A DNA stretch of 64,000 bases. It comes from Adiantum capillus-veneris. Taxonomy: Eukaryota; Streptophyta; Polypodiopsida; Polypodiales; Pteridaceae. This document shows, in pieces, positions 45,515 through 56,567 of this stretch. The notes beneath the pieces are model-generated. The model was not told the DNA's origin. It saw only the letters and a program-made list of their open reading frames with translations, and did not search any database. Within the stretch, counting starts at the first letter, position 1; each line of letters opens with the position of its first letter. The translations under genes were made by a program, and so were the position numbers. The DNA is taken from assembly GCA_014529385.2 (NCBI GenBank), contig CM043962.1:125038470-125102469 (forward strand). Direction: 5' to 3'.

Positions 45515-46204
45515 GATAAATACACACTAATGCAAAGAGAGAGGAAAAAATGACAACTTGTACCTTGAGAAATTGATGTCTTTGTGTTTTGTGTGCTCCG
45601 CAATTTGCATTGCATGTGAACCTCGCCTTGCGGAAATTTGAGCGCTTCACTTGTCATTCATTGTAAGAACACCTTTGATGATTCTTCACAAAACCTCTCG
45701 TTTTTGTGAAGGCTTTTCTTCACTTTGAAGCTACCTCCTTGAGGAAAAAATAAATTTTGGAGGAAAACTTGCCTTCCTCCAAGAAGTGAAAAGGAAGGGT
45801 GAAGCTACTTCCTTGAAGTTTGAAGCTTTCCCTTTCCTTCTAGTTTTCTTTTTATCACAAGTAGACTATCTTTGCTTGTTATACACAACAAGGGTCAATA
45901 GCTTGATGGTAAAGTATTGGCCTCTTACCCTCATGGGGTGGGTTCAGCCCTCCTTCATGCAAGGGTTAAGCGGGCCTCCCTACGCGTGCAGCCAACGGAG
46001 CCAACGAAAGCCTTCAAAGCCTCAATGCTATTGAGTTTCCTGTCGAGTTTGCCTTGGTCACCTGCCTTGGTCGCCCACTGTGGAGGGTTGTCTGTCTACG
46101 TTCTTTTTACTGTATAGCGGAGACGTCGCTCTCTGCGAAACGTGGGAGAGAAGTAGAGCATCGCACGCACATGCAACCCGCATTTTGTCTCCTCCTAAAT
46201 ATAG
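45515..46204 (-). other. Leader of element E, includes a tRNA-like stretch
   Basis: No ORF on the sense strand stands out. On the plus strand 45888-45960 has TAGCTTGATGGTAAAG and GGGTTCAGCCC, resembling A and B boxes of a tRNA-derived SINE head. No SINE tail was recognised. Confidence 0.4.
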
Positions 46205-46364
46205 CTAGGATACCAGTGAAAGGACGGTGGTAATGCGTGTGCTAGTCTCCACCCAACCGTGCTATCTTATAGCCTCCCCCTAGCGTACAAACTGTCCGGT
46301 CGTGCCGGTGGCCTTGCCCATAAGACCCATGTTCTTACAAGATGTGTACAAGTGATAGGTGACA
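46205..46364 (-). repeat. Element E 5' LTR end and primer-binding site
   Basis: On the minus strand the LTR ends ACCACCGTCCTTTCA at 46217 and is followed by CTGGTATCCTAGCTA, a degraded initiator-Met primer site. The LTR continues across F to 56459-56567. The second copy at 56673 has the same end and primer site. Confidence 0.7.
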
Positions 46365-46565
46365 TTGTCGAGAAATTTGCGGTCTTGCCAAGAAAGCACC
46401 AGGCTTATGGCTGTGAGAGTTTATGAGAGAACTCCAAAAAACTATCTGAAGGAGTTAAACCATAGATTCCATGAAGACTAGGGTTTGGAAGGAAGTGCAA
46501 TCAAAGAAGTCCCACTTTTTCTCTCTTGCACTCACACACACAAAGAAAGAACAGAAAAGAGAATA

Positions 46566-46778
46566 TTAAAACAACACAAAGATGAAAACATCAAGGCTAT
46601 GGTCATATCGTATGATGGGTAATATGAAAGGGTTAATAGATGAGTCAATGGAATTCAATCTTGGCTGACCGAATAGGCTACGAATTGTTCTTTGGAATTC
46701 TAGTTTTGTGCTTACCATACTATATATATTTTGTCCAGTGATTGGGATTAATTGTGTGTATAAATCCTCTTGGTTCAT
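46566..46778 (-). CDS. Leader ORF copy 2 in F 3' LTR, 70 aa
   Basis: Intact frame from ATG 46778 (MNQEDLYTQLIPITG). The C-terminal part INPFILPIIRYDHSLDVFIF aligns with the other leader ORFs; the N-terminal half is diverged. It forms a tandem pair with copy 1 and is present intact in the 5' LTR too (54577-54789). Confidence 0.65.
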   Translation of the reverse strand: MNQEDLYTQLIPITGQNIYSMVSTKLEFQRTIRSLFGQPRLNSIDSSINPFILPIIRYDHSLDVFIFVLF

Positions 46779-46993
46779 AGCAAGATAACTACACTTACAT
46801 CAAAAGAAAAGTTATAGTCTATGAGAGGTAGTATGATGGGATCCGGTGATAGAAGTATTTCATTGAGCATTTCTAGGTCAAAGAGAAACACTATACGTTG
46901 TTAAAAGTGTATTTTACGGCTAATCCATACGTTAATTCTAATAGATCGTACAGAGTGAAAGCGATAGAAATTATCATCATGTGGATTATTCAT
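46775..46993 (-). pseudogene. Leader ORF copy 1 in F 3' LTR, one stop
   Basis: ATG at 46993 (MNNPHDDNFYRFH) to TGA at 46775: 72 codons with a TAA at 46901-46903, where the 5' LTR copy has CAA. Motifs SIRINVWISRKIHF, LNEIL, PIILPLIDY and FSFDVSVV align along the whole length with leader ORFs of A, B and G. Its TGA overlaps the ATG of copy 2 as ATGA. Confidence 0.65.
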
Positions 46994-48382
46994 ATAGGAT
47001 AACTTTAGTATGTGAAAAATGTTGATATGAGAGAAGAGAAGGGAAGAGAAGAGAAGAGCGTTTTTCTCCCAAGCCCTATTCTTGCCCGTAGGCAATAAGG
47101 ATACTGCGGGGAGAGATGTACCTGTAGTAAGGAGAACCTAAAATTTGTAGAGAGGATGAATTACTAAGAGTGAGAGAGATAGTTTTGGTTAAGGATATGA
47201 GATTAGATATATATATATATTATGGATTAGAGATGAAAAAGAAAACAACAAGAAATCAAACAAACATCAATGTCGAACACATCTTACTTGACAAACTCTT
47301 TGGCACCATTATTGATGGAGAGAGAAGAAGAAGGGAGAATTCAACGTTGATTGATACGCCAAGTCTAAGACCTTCTTTGATTAGAGTTGATCTTCCAAGG
47401 ATAGTGTGAAAGAATGGAGAGTGGAGAAAGTGTGGGTTTAGGCTTATGTTAATGGCTAAGTATAATTTGACATTACTACTCACTCCCTCTTGAATTCCTC
47501 TTATCAATGGCTTGGATGCTTGAAATCTTTTCAAGGAAGAATACGTCCCCTTTTATAGATGAAGGGAACCCCCAAGGGTTTACACAAGAAGAGAAGAGCC
47601 AGTGTGAACAGAAACTGGAAAAGTTGAAAATGAGCTGTCCTTGCATGATGTGGGCAGAGTAGGGTCAAGTATTTTGATCATATCTCCTCAATCGTGGCTT
47701 CAAATAAAAAAGTAAAAATATGGGCAGAAAATTCAGCTCATTGCCTATGACTTCCTTTTTATATGCATTTTACAATTCGGATTGCAACCTTGTGTAAAAA
47801 AATCATCAAAATAGGGTACAATTTTGGCAGCAAAAGTCTTCTTGTGGTCCCCTTAGCCTAGACTTTTATTTGATTCCAATGGACACCTCATGCCATATGA
47901 AAGCATGACATTGCTCCTTGACAAAGTTTTGTAATCATGCTTACAATAATGCATTAAAATAAGTGTATCTTTGAAATCATGCCACCTAGTGTCCCACTAG
48001 GATTTGATCCCATCCTAGTAGCTATTAAAAAGAAATATAAGAAAAATATGAAAAATACATAGAATATATATAGATTGGAAATTACTCTAGATATAGGATC
48101 TAGATAGGGTGTGAGATAATAATGAGATGGTAGAAAGAAATAATCAATGCTTTTTGTCCCAAGTTAAAGAGGCGGAGCTATTGACGTTTTTCCCATAGTA
48201 CTTTTCTGATGGTAAAGTAAGAATAGGTTACCCTTGAGATAAATAATAGGATGAGATAGAAAACATATTATTATACTTAAATATGCATATGGACATTATA
48301 GAAAATATAACTATGTATCTAAAAAGTTACAAGATAACTCTTGTAGCATGCGTTCCCACTATGTATGTGTCACAACACGACA

Positions 48383-48402
48383 TGCACCCCCTCTAAACTT
48401 GC
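48383..48402 (-). other. Polypurine tract region of element F
   Basis: On the minus strand AGAGGGGGTGCATG lies directly before the 3' LTR. Confidence 0.55.
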
Positions 48403-48440
48403 ACATCCTTTGATATGTGCCATATTGTCTCTTTGTAAGA

Positions 48441-49888
48441 TTAGCCCTCTTGTACATCTTCCTTGATTTCTTCTTCACTGGATAATTCCAAAGCTTCTTC
48501 TTCACTTTGATCCTCTCCTGTGTTTTTCTCTTCTTCCTCATCAACATTTTCTGGATCATTGTCTCTTCTTATCTTAAACCTTTTGATCCTTTTTCCTGCA
48601 ATGGAAATCTTTACTTCTATACCATCTAGTTCAGACAAGTTGTAAGTAGAATTTTTAGGCACATGCTTTACAACATACGGTCCAAACCATCTTTTTGAAA
48701 ACCTATGCATGACTATGTGCTGGTTATCAAGGCTACTATCATATACTAAAACCCAGTCACCTTTGTAAATTTCTTTGCTCCTAAGCCGATGTCGCTTATC
48801 AAAGTAGTCCTTGTTTGTAGCCTTGCATTTTTGAGTCGTTCTTTTGCAGCCTCAATGTCTCCAGGTCTTCTCTCTAGTTTCCTTATGCGCAATGCAAGGA
48901 GATCTTCCCTGCTAAGCCCATCTTGCCAAGGTAGTACATTCCATGTGGGAATTGCATCTTCAATCGGCATCACTGGCTTTTGACCATACATTAGCTCCGC
49001 AGGCATGTAGCTAGTTACTGAGCTATGTGTTGTACGATCAGCCCATAAAGCATATGGTAACAGTTTTGGCCACTCACCAACTCTTCCTTCGCAAGCCTTG
49101 GCCAAAGCTTTGATGATAGGAGGATGCCGTCTTTCACTCTTTCCATTTCCTTTAGGGTTGTAAGATGTGGTAAGAGAAAGCTTGATTCCTAATCTGGTAA
49201 AGAACTCCCTTGCTTCCTCAGCATCCAGCTCATCTCTATCTGCAGTGATCTTTCCCACACAACCATAACGGCAAATCACCTCATCAAGGAGGAATTTGCA
49301 CACAGCTTCTGTGGTTTTAGCTCTTAATGCTCTTCCTTCAACCTGGTTAGTTAGGTCCTCTCGTGCAAGAACCAAGTATCTCATCTGCCAGAGTCCTAGA
49401 GGCATTGTGACTAGATTCACAACCCATTTATAGTGCATGGCTAGTGGATATGCAGGGTGCAATCCATCACGATGTCGGACATTTGAATACATTTGACAAG
49501 TTACACATAACTCTACAAATTGAGATACATCTTTATACATACCCTTCCACCAATATTTTTCTTTCAACTTGGAGAAGGTTGCCCACACACTCCTGTGTCC
49601 AGCCCATAAACTCTCATGAAACTCTTGCATGAGCTTTACTTGAGTCTCTTTTTTACATATAACCCATCGTGGTGTAGCACTCTTTTGTTTAGGATGCTTC
49701 CACAAGTAACCATCCCTCAAAAAGTACCCATATGCTTTCCTGCGTATCCTCCTGAATTCTTGTTCAGACCAATCATCTTGTTTTGCTAGAGTACTCAAAT
49801 AGCTTTTAATAAGAAGCCAATCACCTTCATAAAGCTCTTTTAAGAATGATTCGAGTAGATTAGTCATGCAGACATTGTTACCTTTCAC
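48441..49888 (-). pseudogene. Element F integrase, one frameshift
   Basis: A 380-codon frame (48746-49888) covers the region after RNase H, the zinc finger (HESLWAGHRSVWATF and ELCVTCQMYS), the core (YLVLAREDLTNQVEGRAL, GKITADRDELDAEEAREFF, SYNPKGNGKSERRH) and ALWADRTTHSSVTSYMPAE. A shift near 48746 leads to the C-terminal piece (RWFGPYVVKHV, ELDGIEVKISIAGKRIKRFK) and an acidic tail ending at 48441. The first catalytic Asp position reads WVVNLVTMPLG, with Asn for Asp, so this copy is probably inactive. The tail has no chromodomain. Confidence 0.85.
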
Positions 49889-49914
49889 AAGAGAGATAGA
49901 ATATAAATTTATGC

Positions 49915-51293
49915 CTACATCATCTCCCTCGCAATCATTTGTGACTCATCTTCATACCTTGCCCTTGATAGCATATCTGCCACTATATTGTCTTTACCTG
50001 CAATGTGATTAAACTCGGGATTCAAGGACTTAATGTAGGAAGTCCACCGCAACAGAGCAATGTCTGGAATTGAGCAACTTGTAATCATCCCAAGAAGTGG
50101 TAGAAAATCTGTTTCTACAACCACACATGCACCAATTAGGTACTCTTTCCCACTTTTCAAGGCTGTAACTATACCCCATAACTCTCTCATTATCTGTGGA
50201 TAGTTTCTTTGGTGAGCACTTAGTACCTTTTCTCCAAATCTTACCACATACCTGTGTCCTTCTTTGTCATCTTGCCCTATTGCCCATCCAATCCCTGTAG
50301 GACTGGTGTCTACTGTCACAATTACTGGCCTTTGACACTCATATTCTACCTTTCTCAAAGTCGTTGTTGACTGGAGCAAATCCTTTATCTTTTTCATGGA
50401 TTTTACATTTGCTTTTGTCCATTTAAACTTTTGATTCTTTCTAAGCAGCTGATAAATAGGATCAGCTACATGTGCATAATGTGGAATCCAAATAACATAG
50501 AAGACACATGCCAAAAACCTTCTAACCTTAGTGATGCTAGTGCACGTTTCTTTCATTCTTTGGATGGCATCTACCTTAGTTGGACAAGGTTTCCTACCAT
50601 ATGGCCCGCACATGTGCCCCACAATGAGCACTTCATTGACACCAAAAATAGACTTTTTCCCTGACACTGTAAGATTCACTTCTTCCAACCTAGACAAAAT
50701 TTTATCACAATCATTTATGTGATTTACCACAAACCTACGACATCCCTTGAGATCCAAATCTTCATCTTTGTCACTTTCTTCACATCCTTTGATAGGCCAG
50801 TCATCAATTGAAGACATTGTGATTTGAGGAATAAAGTCACTTAAGACCTTATTTATGCCATTCATCATATGTGCAACCGAGTTGGTTGCTCCCTGTGGCA
50901 AGGTACACATCCTTACCAAACACAAGGTGTCCTCATGGTTGTCAAGTCTCTGCTTTCGATTGCAAGCTGAAATTGATCATACCCTGAGTAGAGATCTCCC
51001 ATTGAGTAGATTGCCCTCCGTGCAAATGCCTCTGCAAACTCATCCACAATTGGACCTGTACCTACATTTCTAATTGTCACCTTGTTTACTGGTTGCATAT
51101 CTTGGATGAAGCGTAGAGAACCATTCTTCTTTGGAACTGTGAACCACCTGTTTGAGTATGGAGCAGAAGAAGGCTCCAAGATTCCCATTTTGATTTTCTC
51201 ATTCAGTAGCTCTACTAACTTTGGCAAATGAGCCTTTGGAACCGGAATAGGCCGCAGATTCCAAGGCACATGAGGTAGTGTGAAAATTACCAT
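49915..51293 (-). pseudogene. Element F RT and RNase H, one frameshift
   Basis: RT begins with KAHLPKLVELLNEKIKMGIL and LRFIQDMQPVN, then YSGYDQFQLAIESRDLTTMR; a shift near 50920 leads to MCTLPQGATNSVAHMMNGIN. The catalytic box reads SSIDDWPIKG. RNase H: VIVTVDTSPTGIGWAIGQ, IMRELWGIVTALKSGKEYL, VVVETDFLPLLGM and GKDNIVADMLSRARYE. The Thr-Met-Arg-Thr-Pro and D-D-W-P-I-K-G-C features separate it from the other elements here. Confidence 0.87.
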
Positions 51294-51362
51294 AGGAGCT
51301 ACAATAGAAGGATCAACATATCCTATCTCATGTGGCTCAAATGCAAAAGACTTACCATGCTT

Positions 51363-51884
51363 TCAAAGCATTTCTTTGAAGCACTTTGTCTCCTCCTGTG
51401 TTAGAAACTCCTCGCAACCAATTTGCAACTCTTGAAAAGACTCCTTTGTGAAGGTATGCCCAATCTTTTTAGGATCCCTCAAACTTGGTTGTAAAGAAGC
51501 CTGCTCCATCTTTTCCCTGTTGTTAGGTGGTAAGGGTGAAGCTACTGGTTTCACCTTCTTTGCTACACTCTTGTATTTAGTTTCAACATGGACTTCTGGG
51601 CCAATTGTTTGGCTTTCTTTAAAGGCTTTCATTACTTGATACATTTCCATAGATAAAACTTCCACAACTTTGTTTTCAAGATTCAAACTAGACCCCATTA
51701 TAGCATCAAGCTCACCCATAGTATCTACAAAAGAAACATGTTCACACAAACCCAAAACATTTTCAGTAGGCTCTAGCAACCCACTTTTTTTCATGCCTAT
51801 TTGTACATTATGCACATATTTCCTCTTACATCTCTTCAAATCTTCAAGTTTTGTAAAACATACTGATCCATTCCTTGTTACCAA
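51363..51884 (-). pseudogene. Element F linker between protease and RT
   Basis: A 173-codon frame with SFQELQIGCEEFLTQEETKCF at its C-terminus, typical of the segment just before gypsy RT. It joins RT across a stop near 51360. Confidence 0.7.
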
Positions 51885-52009
51885 GGAGCTCGTTGAGAAA
51901 GTTTCACCTATTTTTCGATCAGGCGAGACCCTTTTTCTTTCTGTACCACTGCAATCCTGCTTTACAATGGTACTTGGCCAAAACCCATCATTTCCCTATG
52001 ATCATGAAA

Positions 52010-53100
52010 CTATTTGCTCACCTTTGGTAGAGGATGTTCTCTAAGGTTGTCACGATTTCTTTCATGGTTTACACAAACTGTGAGAAATTGGACAGCTCGT
52101 TTATCATCTTTGCTACGTATCCTAGCATATGCTGAACCATCATCCATTACCTTTTTTTCCATTCGAACTCCCACAATGTAGGGCTGTCCAAGGATGAGAT
52201 GATATGAAGATGTGTCCTGTATAAAGAAGTTTTGGTCAATCTTTACATCACCTATTGCCACCTTCACACCTGGACATGCTGCATACAATTCAGCGGATGA
52301 ATTGTTTGCCACTTTTACCATCCAGCCACCATCTGCGTCCATCGGCCATTTGCACTTGTTGTAGAGACTCTTTGACATTGTGTTTATTTCTGAACCATGG
52401 TCAATCAAGGCAACAAATGGCTCTTAAAGATCACCTACCTTGACCAAAGTTTCTGTAGTAGCCCTTGCCTAGTGAGTTCGTGAATAGTAGCTCCTAGGAA
52501 TAGCTTCAACTTCTAAATCATCATTTGAGAAATGCACTTGCTTCACTCTCCCACTAGATTGGTAGCTTCCTACCACAACTCCATCATCCTCCTTATTTTG
52601 CAACTGCATCCCTTGTGTCTTCAAGGTTTCTCCGTCAACCTGTGGACGAGCAACCTCAGCAAGAGTTTTCCTCTTTCTCTTGATGATGTCAATGATCTCC
52701 TTGTGGAATTCACTCTTTGTAATGCCAAGAACTTCTCCCAAAGTAAACTCAATCTTGCTATTCAAGATCCTTTCCTCCAAGAATTTCTTTAAATCTGTAG
52801 AAACCTCAATATCAGATTGTAGTTTATAAGTTGGTCCTTTTGTCTTACCTTTTGTTGGCTCTTTCTTCTTTCCTGTTGTAGACTCCTCCATGAGTACTTC
52901 AGGTGGAGATGCTCCTTGTGTTGAGGGTGTTTGAGAAAGCATTGAGTCGCTTCTTCCCCCACTTCTAGAAGCTCTTTTTGATGGTCCTTCATCAGCATTC
53001 TCACATCTACGCTTCTCTTCTACAATTGCCTCATTTTGTTGGCATTTTGTAATGTAGGCATGAACTGACAATGAGTCCACTGGATCATTCCATCCTGTTT
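52010..53100 (-). pseudogene. Element F protease and upstream charged region
   Basis: A charged linker (52469-53080) with KFLEERILNSKIEFTLGEVL precedes the protease (52010-52440): FVALIDHGSEINTMSKSLY carries D-H-G-S at the active site, then ELYAACPGVKVAIGDVKI, YHLILGQPYIVGVRM and AYARIRSKDDKRAVQFLTV. This arrangement is, as far as I remember, common in fungal gypsy elements. Two stops lie between linker and protease. Confidence 0.8.
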
Positions 53101-53160
53101 ATAGACGTATGCAATCACCTGCTTCATGTAGAATCTATTTTGTAAGCTTTCCCTTTTTAG

Positions 53161-54324
53161 CTAATTGCATGACATTTGGCCAAATTTGATCACCTCTTCA
53201 TCACTAAGATGCTCAATTTTTACTCCATAAGTAGCTGCCTCAACTGAAGAGGTGGCATGCTTAGTTGCCATATCTTCAACTAAGGTTTGTATTCCCCCCT
53301 TCCCAAAGTTAGTTCTCAAGGGTAGACATGTCTCTCTTAAGTGGATTTTACCATCCTTAAAAAAGACAACATCTTTTGACAAAGCATCACTAAAATCATC
53401 ACAATCCCTTCTTACATGGTCTGTACTATCACACCAAATACATCTATTAACAAATCCTTCTTTGGGCTGTTGTCTTTGCCTGGAAAGTGGCCCTGACGGT
53501 TGGCCTTTTTCTTCAAGCTTTGCAAGCTTCACCTTCAAGTCAATCATTCCCTTCACAAGCTCATCTAGCATGGACTCATCAAACTTCGGAGAGATAAAAG
53601 TAGGCTTTACCATTTTGTCAGGAGTTGAGGTGGAAGGACTTGTAGTGTTTACTACCATCTTGTCCCTTCTTCTTTGTCGTTTGGCAAGCTGTGAGACAAC
53701 ACCTTCAATCTCATTCCAGTCGGTCTTTAGTCCTTGCTCAGCATCTTTATCTTCAAGAAGAAGCTCCAAATTTTCTTGTAACTCTTTACCTGTGGCTTGT
53801 AAGAAAAGATATGTCTTCTCTGCATCTAGTGTGGCCCTTTCTGTCCTGGTGAGTTATCCATAGCGCCGCTCAAATTCCCTAAGTAGCTCTGTTATAGATA
53901 GTCCTTGATTTGGCTTGACTACCCATTCTAAGAATGTCCTTTTGGTCACTCTCTCAGAGTCCTCCATTAAATATTCCTCCTTTAAAGCTAATTTGAGTTC
54001 TTCCCAATTTCTCCCATGTCCATCTTTAATTCTCCTAACATGCTCTCTAATTTCTGGCGCAACAACTAGCTCAAACCTTTGAATCATCTCACCTTCTGAC
54101 ACGCGATGCAGCTCCATCTCCTTCACATACTCGCGTAAGAACTTGGTTACATCTTTGCCATTGAATTGATCCATTCTATTGATGACTGCTTGTATGGCCT
54201 TCATTGCTGAAATCTCCCTTCTTTCGGTGGCATGTTGTTGTTGCATGAACATTGCAAACGCTTGAAACATTTGCATTGTTGCTGGGTCAAAACGCATACC
54301 TTGTTGCTCAACATGATCACCCAT
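53161..54324 (-). pseudogene. Element F gag with zinc knuckle, one stop
   Basis: ATG at 54324 (MGDHVEQQGMRFDPATMQMF) is the first internal ATG, about 50 nt after the primer site. Gag core: FNGKDVTKFLREYVKEMELH and NWEELKLALKEEYLMED. After a stop near 53854 the same gene continues to a CX2CX4HX4C knuckle (CIWCDSTDHVRRDC) and FFKDGKIHLRETCLPLRTNF. It ends at 53161. Confidence 0.85.
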
Positions 54325-54360
54325 GGTTACCCACAAACTCTCACCCTGGCAGATTTGCAT

Positions 54361-54371
54361 CGGGTTCACCA
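54361..54371 (-). other. Probable primer-binding site of element F
   Basis: On the minus strand TGGTGAACCCGATGC lies a few bases inside the 5' LTR. The tRNA is not identified. Confidence 0.5.
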
Positions 54372-54576
54372 AAAATGTGTCCAGAAATTTGCGGTCTTGC
54401 CAAGAAAGCACCGGGATTATGGTTGTGAGAGTTTGTGAGAGAACTCCAAAAAACTATATAAAGCACTTAAACCATAGATGCCATGAAGACTAGGGTTTGG
54501 AAGGAAGTGCAATCAAAGAAGTCCCACTTTTTCTCTCTTGCACTCACACACACAAAGAAAGAACACAAAGAGAATA

Positions 54577-54789
54577 TCAAAACAACACAAAGATGAAAAC
54601 ATCAAGGCTATGGTCATATCGTATCATGGGTAATATGAAAGGGTTAATAGATGAGTTAATGGAATTCAATATTGGCCGACCGAATAGGCTACAAATTGTT
54701 CTTTGCAATTGTAGTTTTGTGCTTACCATAATATATATATTTTGTCTAGTGATTGGGATTAATTGTGTGTACAAATCCTCTTGGTCCAT
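54577..54789 (-). CDS. Leader ORF copy 2 in F 5' LTR, 70 aa
   Basis: Intact frame from ATG 54789 (MDQEDLYTQLIPITR), equivalent to 46566-46778. As the copy in the 5' LTR, downstream of the TATA box, it would be in the leader of the F transcript, 252 nt ahead of gag. Confidence 0.65.
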   Translation of the reverse strand: MDQEDLYTQLIPITRQNIYIMVSTKLQLQRTICSLFGRPILNSINSSINPFILPMIRYDHSLDVFIFVLF

Positions 54790-55003
54790 AGCAAGAGAAC
54801 TACGCTTACATCAAAAGAAAAGCTATAGTCTATAACAAGTAGCATGATGGGATCTGGTGATAGAAGTATTTCATTGAGCCTTTCTGGGTCAAAGACAAAC
54901 ACTTACGTTGTTGAAAGTATATTTTACGGCTAATCCATACGTTAATTCTAATAGATCGTACAGAGTGAAAGCGATAGAAATTATCATCATGTGGATTATT
55001 CAT
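54786..55003 (-). pseudogene. Leader ORF copy 1 in F 5' LTR, 1-nt deletion
   Basis: ATG at 55003. It has CAA where the 3' LTR copy has TAA, but a 1-nt deletion after FQQR shifts the frame, and the terminal TGA has become TGG. The two LTR copies carry different defects, so the ancestor was open. Confidence 0.6.
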
Positions 55004-55201
55004 CTAGGATAACTCTAGTATGTGAAAAATTTTGATATGAGAGAAGAGAAGAGAAGAGAGTTTCCCTCCCAAGCTTTATTCTTGCCCGTAGGCAATAAGG
55101 ATACTGCGGGGAGAGATGTACCTGTAGCAAGGAGAACCTAAAATGTGTAGAGAGGATGAATTCCTAAGAGTGAGAGAGATAGGTGTGGTTAAGGAGATGA
55201 G

Positions 55202-55296
<95 letters not shown>

Positions 55297-56458
55297 GATT
55301 AGAGATGAAAAAGAAAACAACAAGAAATCAAGAAAACATCAATGTCGAACACATCTTACTTGACAACCCTTCGGCACCATTATTGATGGAGAGAGAAGGA
55401 GAAGGGAGAATTCAACGTTGATTGATACGCCAATTCCAAGACCTTCTTTGATTAGAGTTGATCTTCCAAGGATAGTGTGCAAGAATGGCCAGTCTTCCTC
55501 TAGGAGAAAGTGTAGGTTTAGGCTTATGTTAATGGCTAAGTACAATTTGACATTACTACTCACTCCCTCATGAATTCCTCTTATCAATGGTTTGAATGCT
55601 TGAAATCTTTTCAAGGAAGAATACGTCCCCTTTTATAGATGAAGGGAACCCCCAAGGGTTTACACAAGAAGAGAAGAGCCAGTGTGAACAGAAACTGGAA
55701 AAGTTGGAAATAAGCTGTCCTTGCATGATGTGGGCAGAGTAGGGTCCAGTATTTTGATCATATCTCCTCAACCGTGGCTTCAACTAAAAAAGTAAAAATA
55801 TCGGCAAAAAGTTCAGCTCATTTCCTACGACTTCCTTTTTATATGCATTTTCCAATTTGGATTAGAGCCTTGTGTAAAAAACTCATCAAAATAGGGTATA
55901 GTTTTGGCAGCAAAAGTCTTCTTGTGATCCCCTTAGCCTAGACTTTTATTTGATTCCAATGGACACCTCATGCCATATGAAAGCATGACATTGCTCCTTG
56001 ACAAAGTTTTGTAATCATGCTTACAATAATGCATTAAAATAAGTGTATCTTTGAAATCATGCCACCTAGTGTCCCACTAGGATTTGATTCCATCCTAGTA
56101 GATATTAAAACGAAATATAAGAAAAATATGAAAAATACATAGAATATATATAGATTGGAAATTACCCTCGATATAGGATCTAGATAGGGTGTGAGATAAT
56201 AATGAGATGGTAGAAAGAAATAATCAATGCTTTTTGCCCCAAGGTAAAGAGGCGGAGCTATTGACGTTTTTCCCATAGTACTTTTCTGATAGTAAAGTAA
56301 GAATAGGTTACCCTTGAGATAAATAATAGAATGAGATAGAAAGCATATTATTAAACTTAAATATGTATATGGATATTATATAAAATATAACTATGTATCT
56401 AAAAAGTTACAAGATAGCTCTTGTAGCATGCGTTCCCACTATGTACGTGGCACAGCAA

Positions 56459-56567
56459 GACATCGTGATGATGCAACTTTCAAGAAAAAATAGTGCAAAA
56501 GTAAATAATCATGATTATTTACAGGAGTCACATTTGCAAAACTTGAAAATTTTGCCCTAAACACATT
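56459..56567 (-). repeat. Continuation of E-type LTR after F
   Basis: Contains the perfect palindrome AAATAATCATGATTATTT (56503-56520). It runs into a second copy of the LTR-plus-leader unit at about 56568. Confidence 0.6.

Larger units (their letters stand above)
46366..48377 (-). repeat. 3' LTR of element F
   Basis: 2012 bp. TATA on the minus strand (CTATAAAAGGGGA, 47546-47558). It includes the two leader ORFs in its 3' part. Other short frames are shared with the 5' LTR and give no sign of coding. Confidence 0.9.
46366..56457 (-). mobile_element. Element F: Ty3/gypsy retrotransposon of fungal-like type with 2-kb LTRs
   Basis: LTRs at 46366-48377 and 54378-56457 on the minus strand begin TGTTGTGACAC or a variant. 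GACAT occurs at 46361-46365 and, displaced by one base from the LTR end, at 56459-56463, a likely target duplication in E LTR sequence. Gag, protease, RT, RNase H and integrase lie on the minus strand with few interruptions. The protein style (see the protease and integrase entries) is unlike A-E and G. Confidence 0.9.
54378..56457 (-). repeat. 5' LTR of element F
   Basis: 2080 bp. TATA on the minus strand at 55626-55638. Longer than the 3' LTR because of an AT dinucleotide tract of about 88 bp at 55204-55291 (a short tract at 47207-47220 in the other LTR). Confidence 0.9.

Noticed and set aside
47256-47534. 91-92 codon frame in the F LTRs (also 55339-55614)
   Set aside because: Overlaps the expected transcription start downstream of the TATA box, has no relative in other elements, and its C-terminus differs between LTRs by frame changes.
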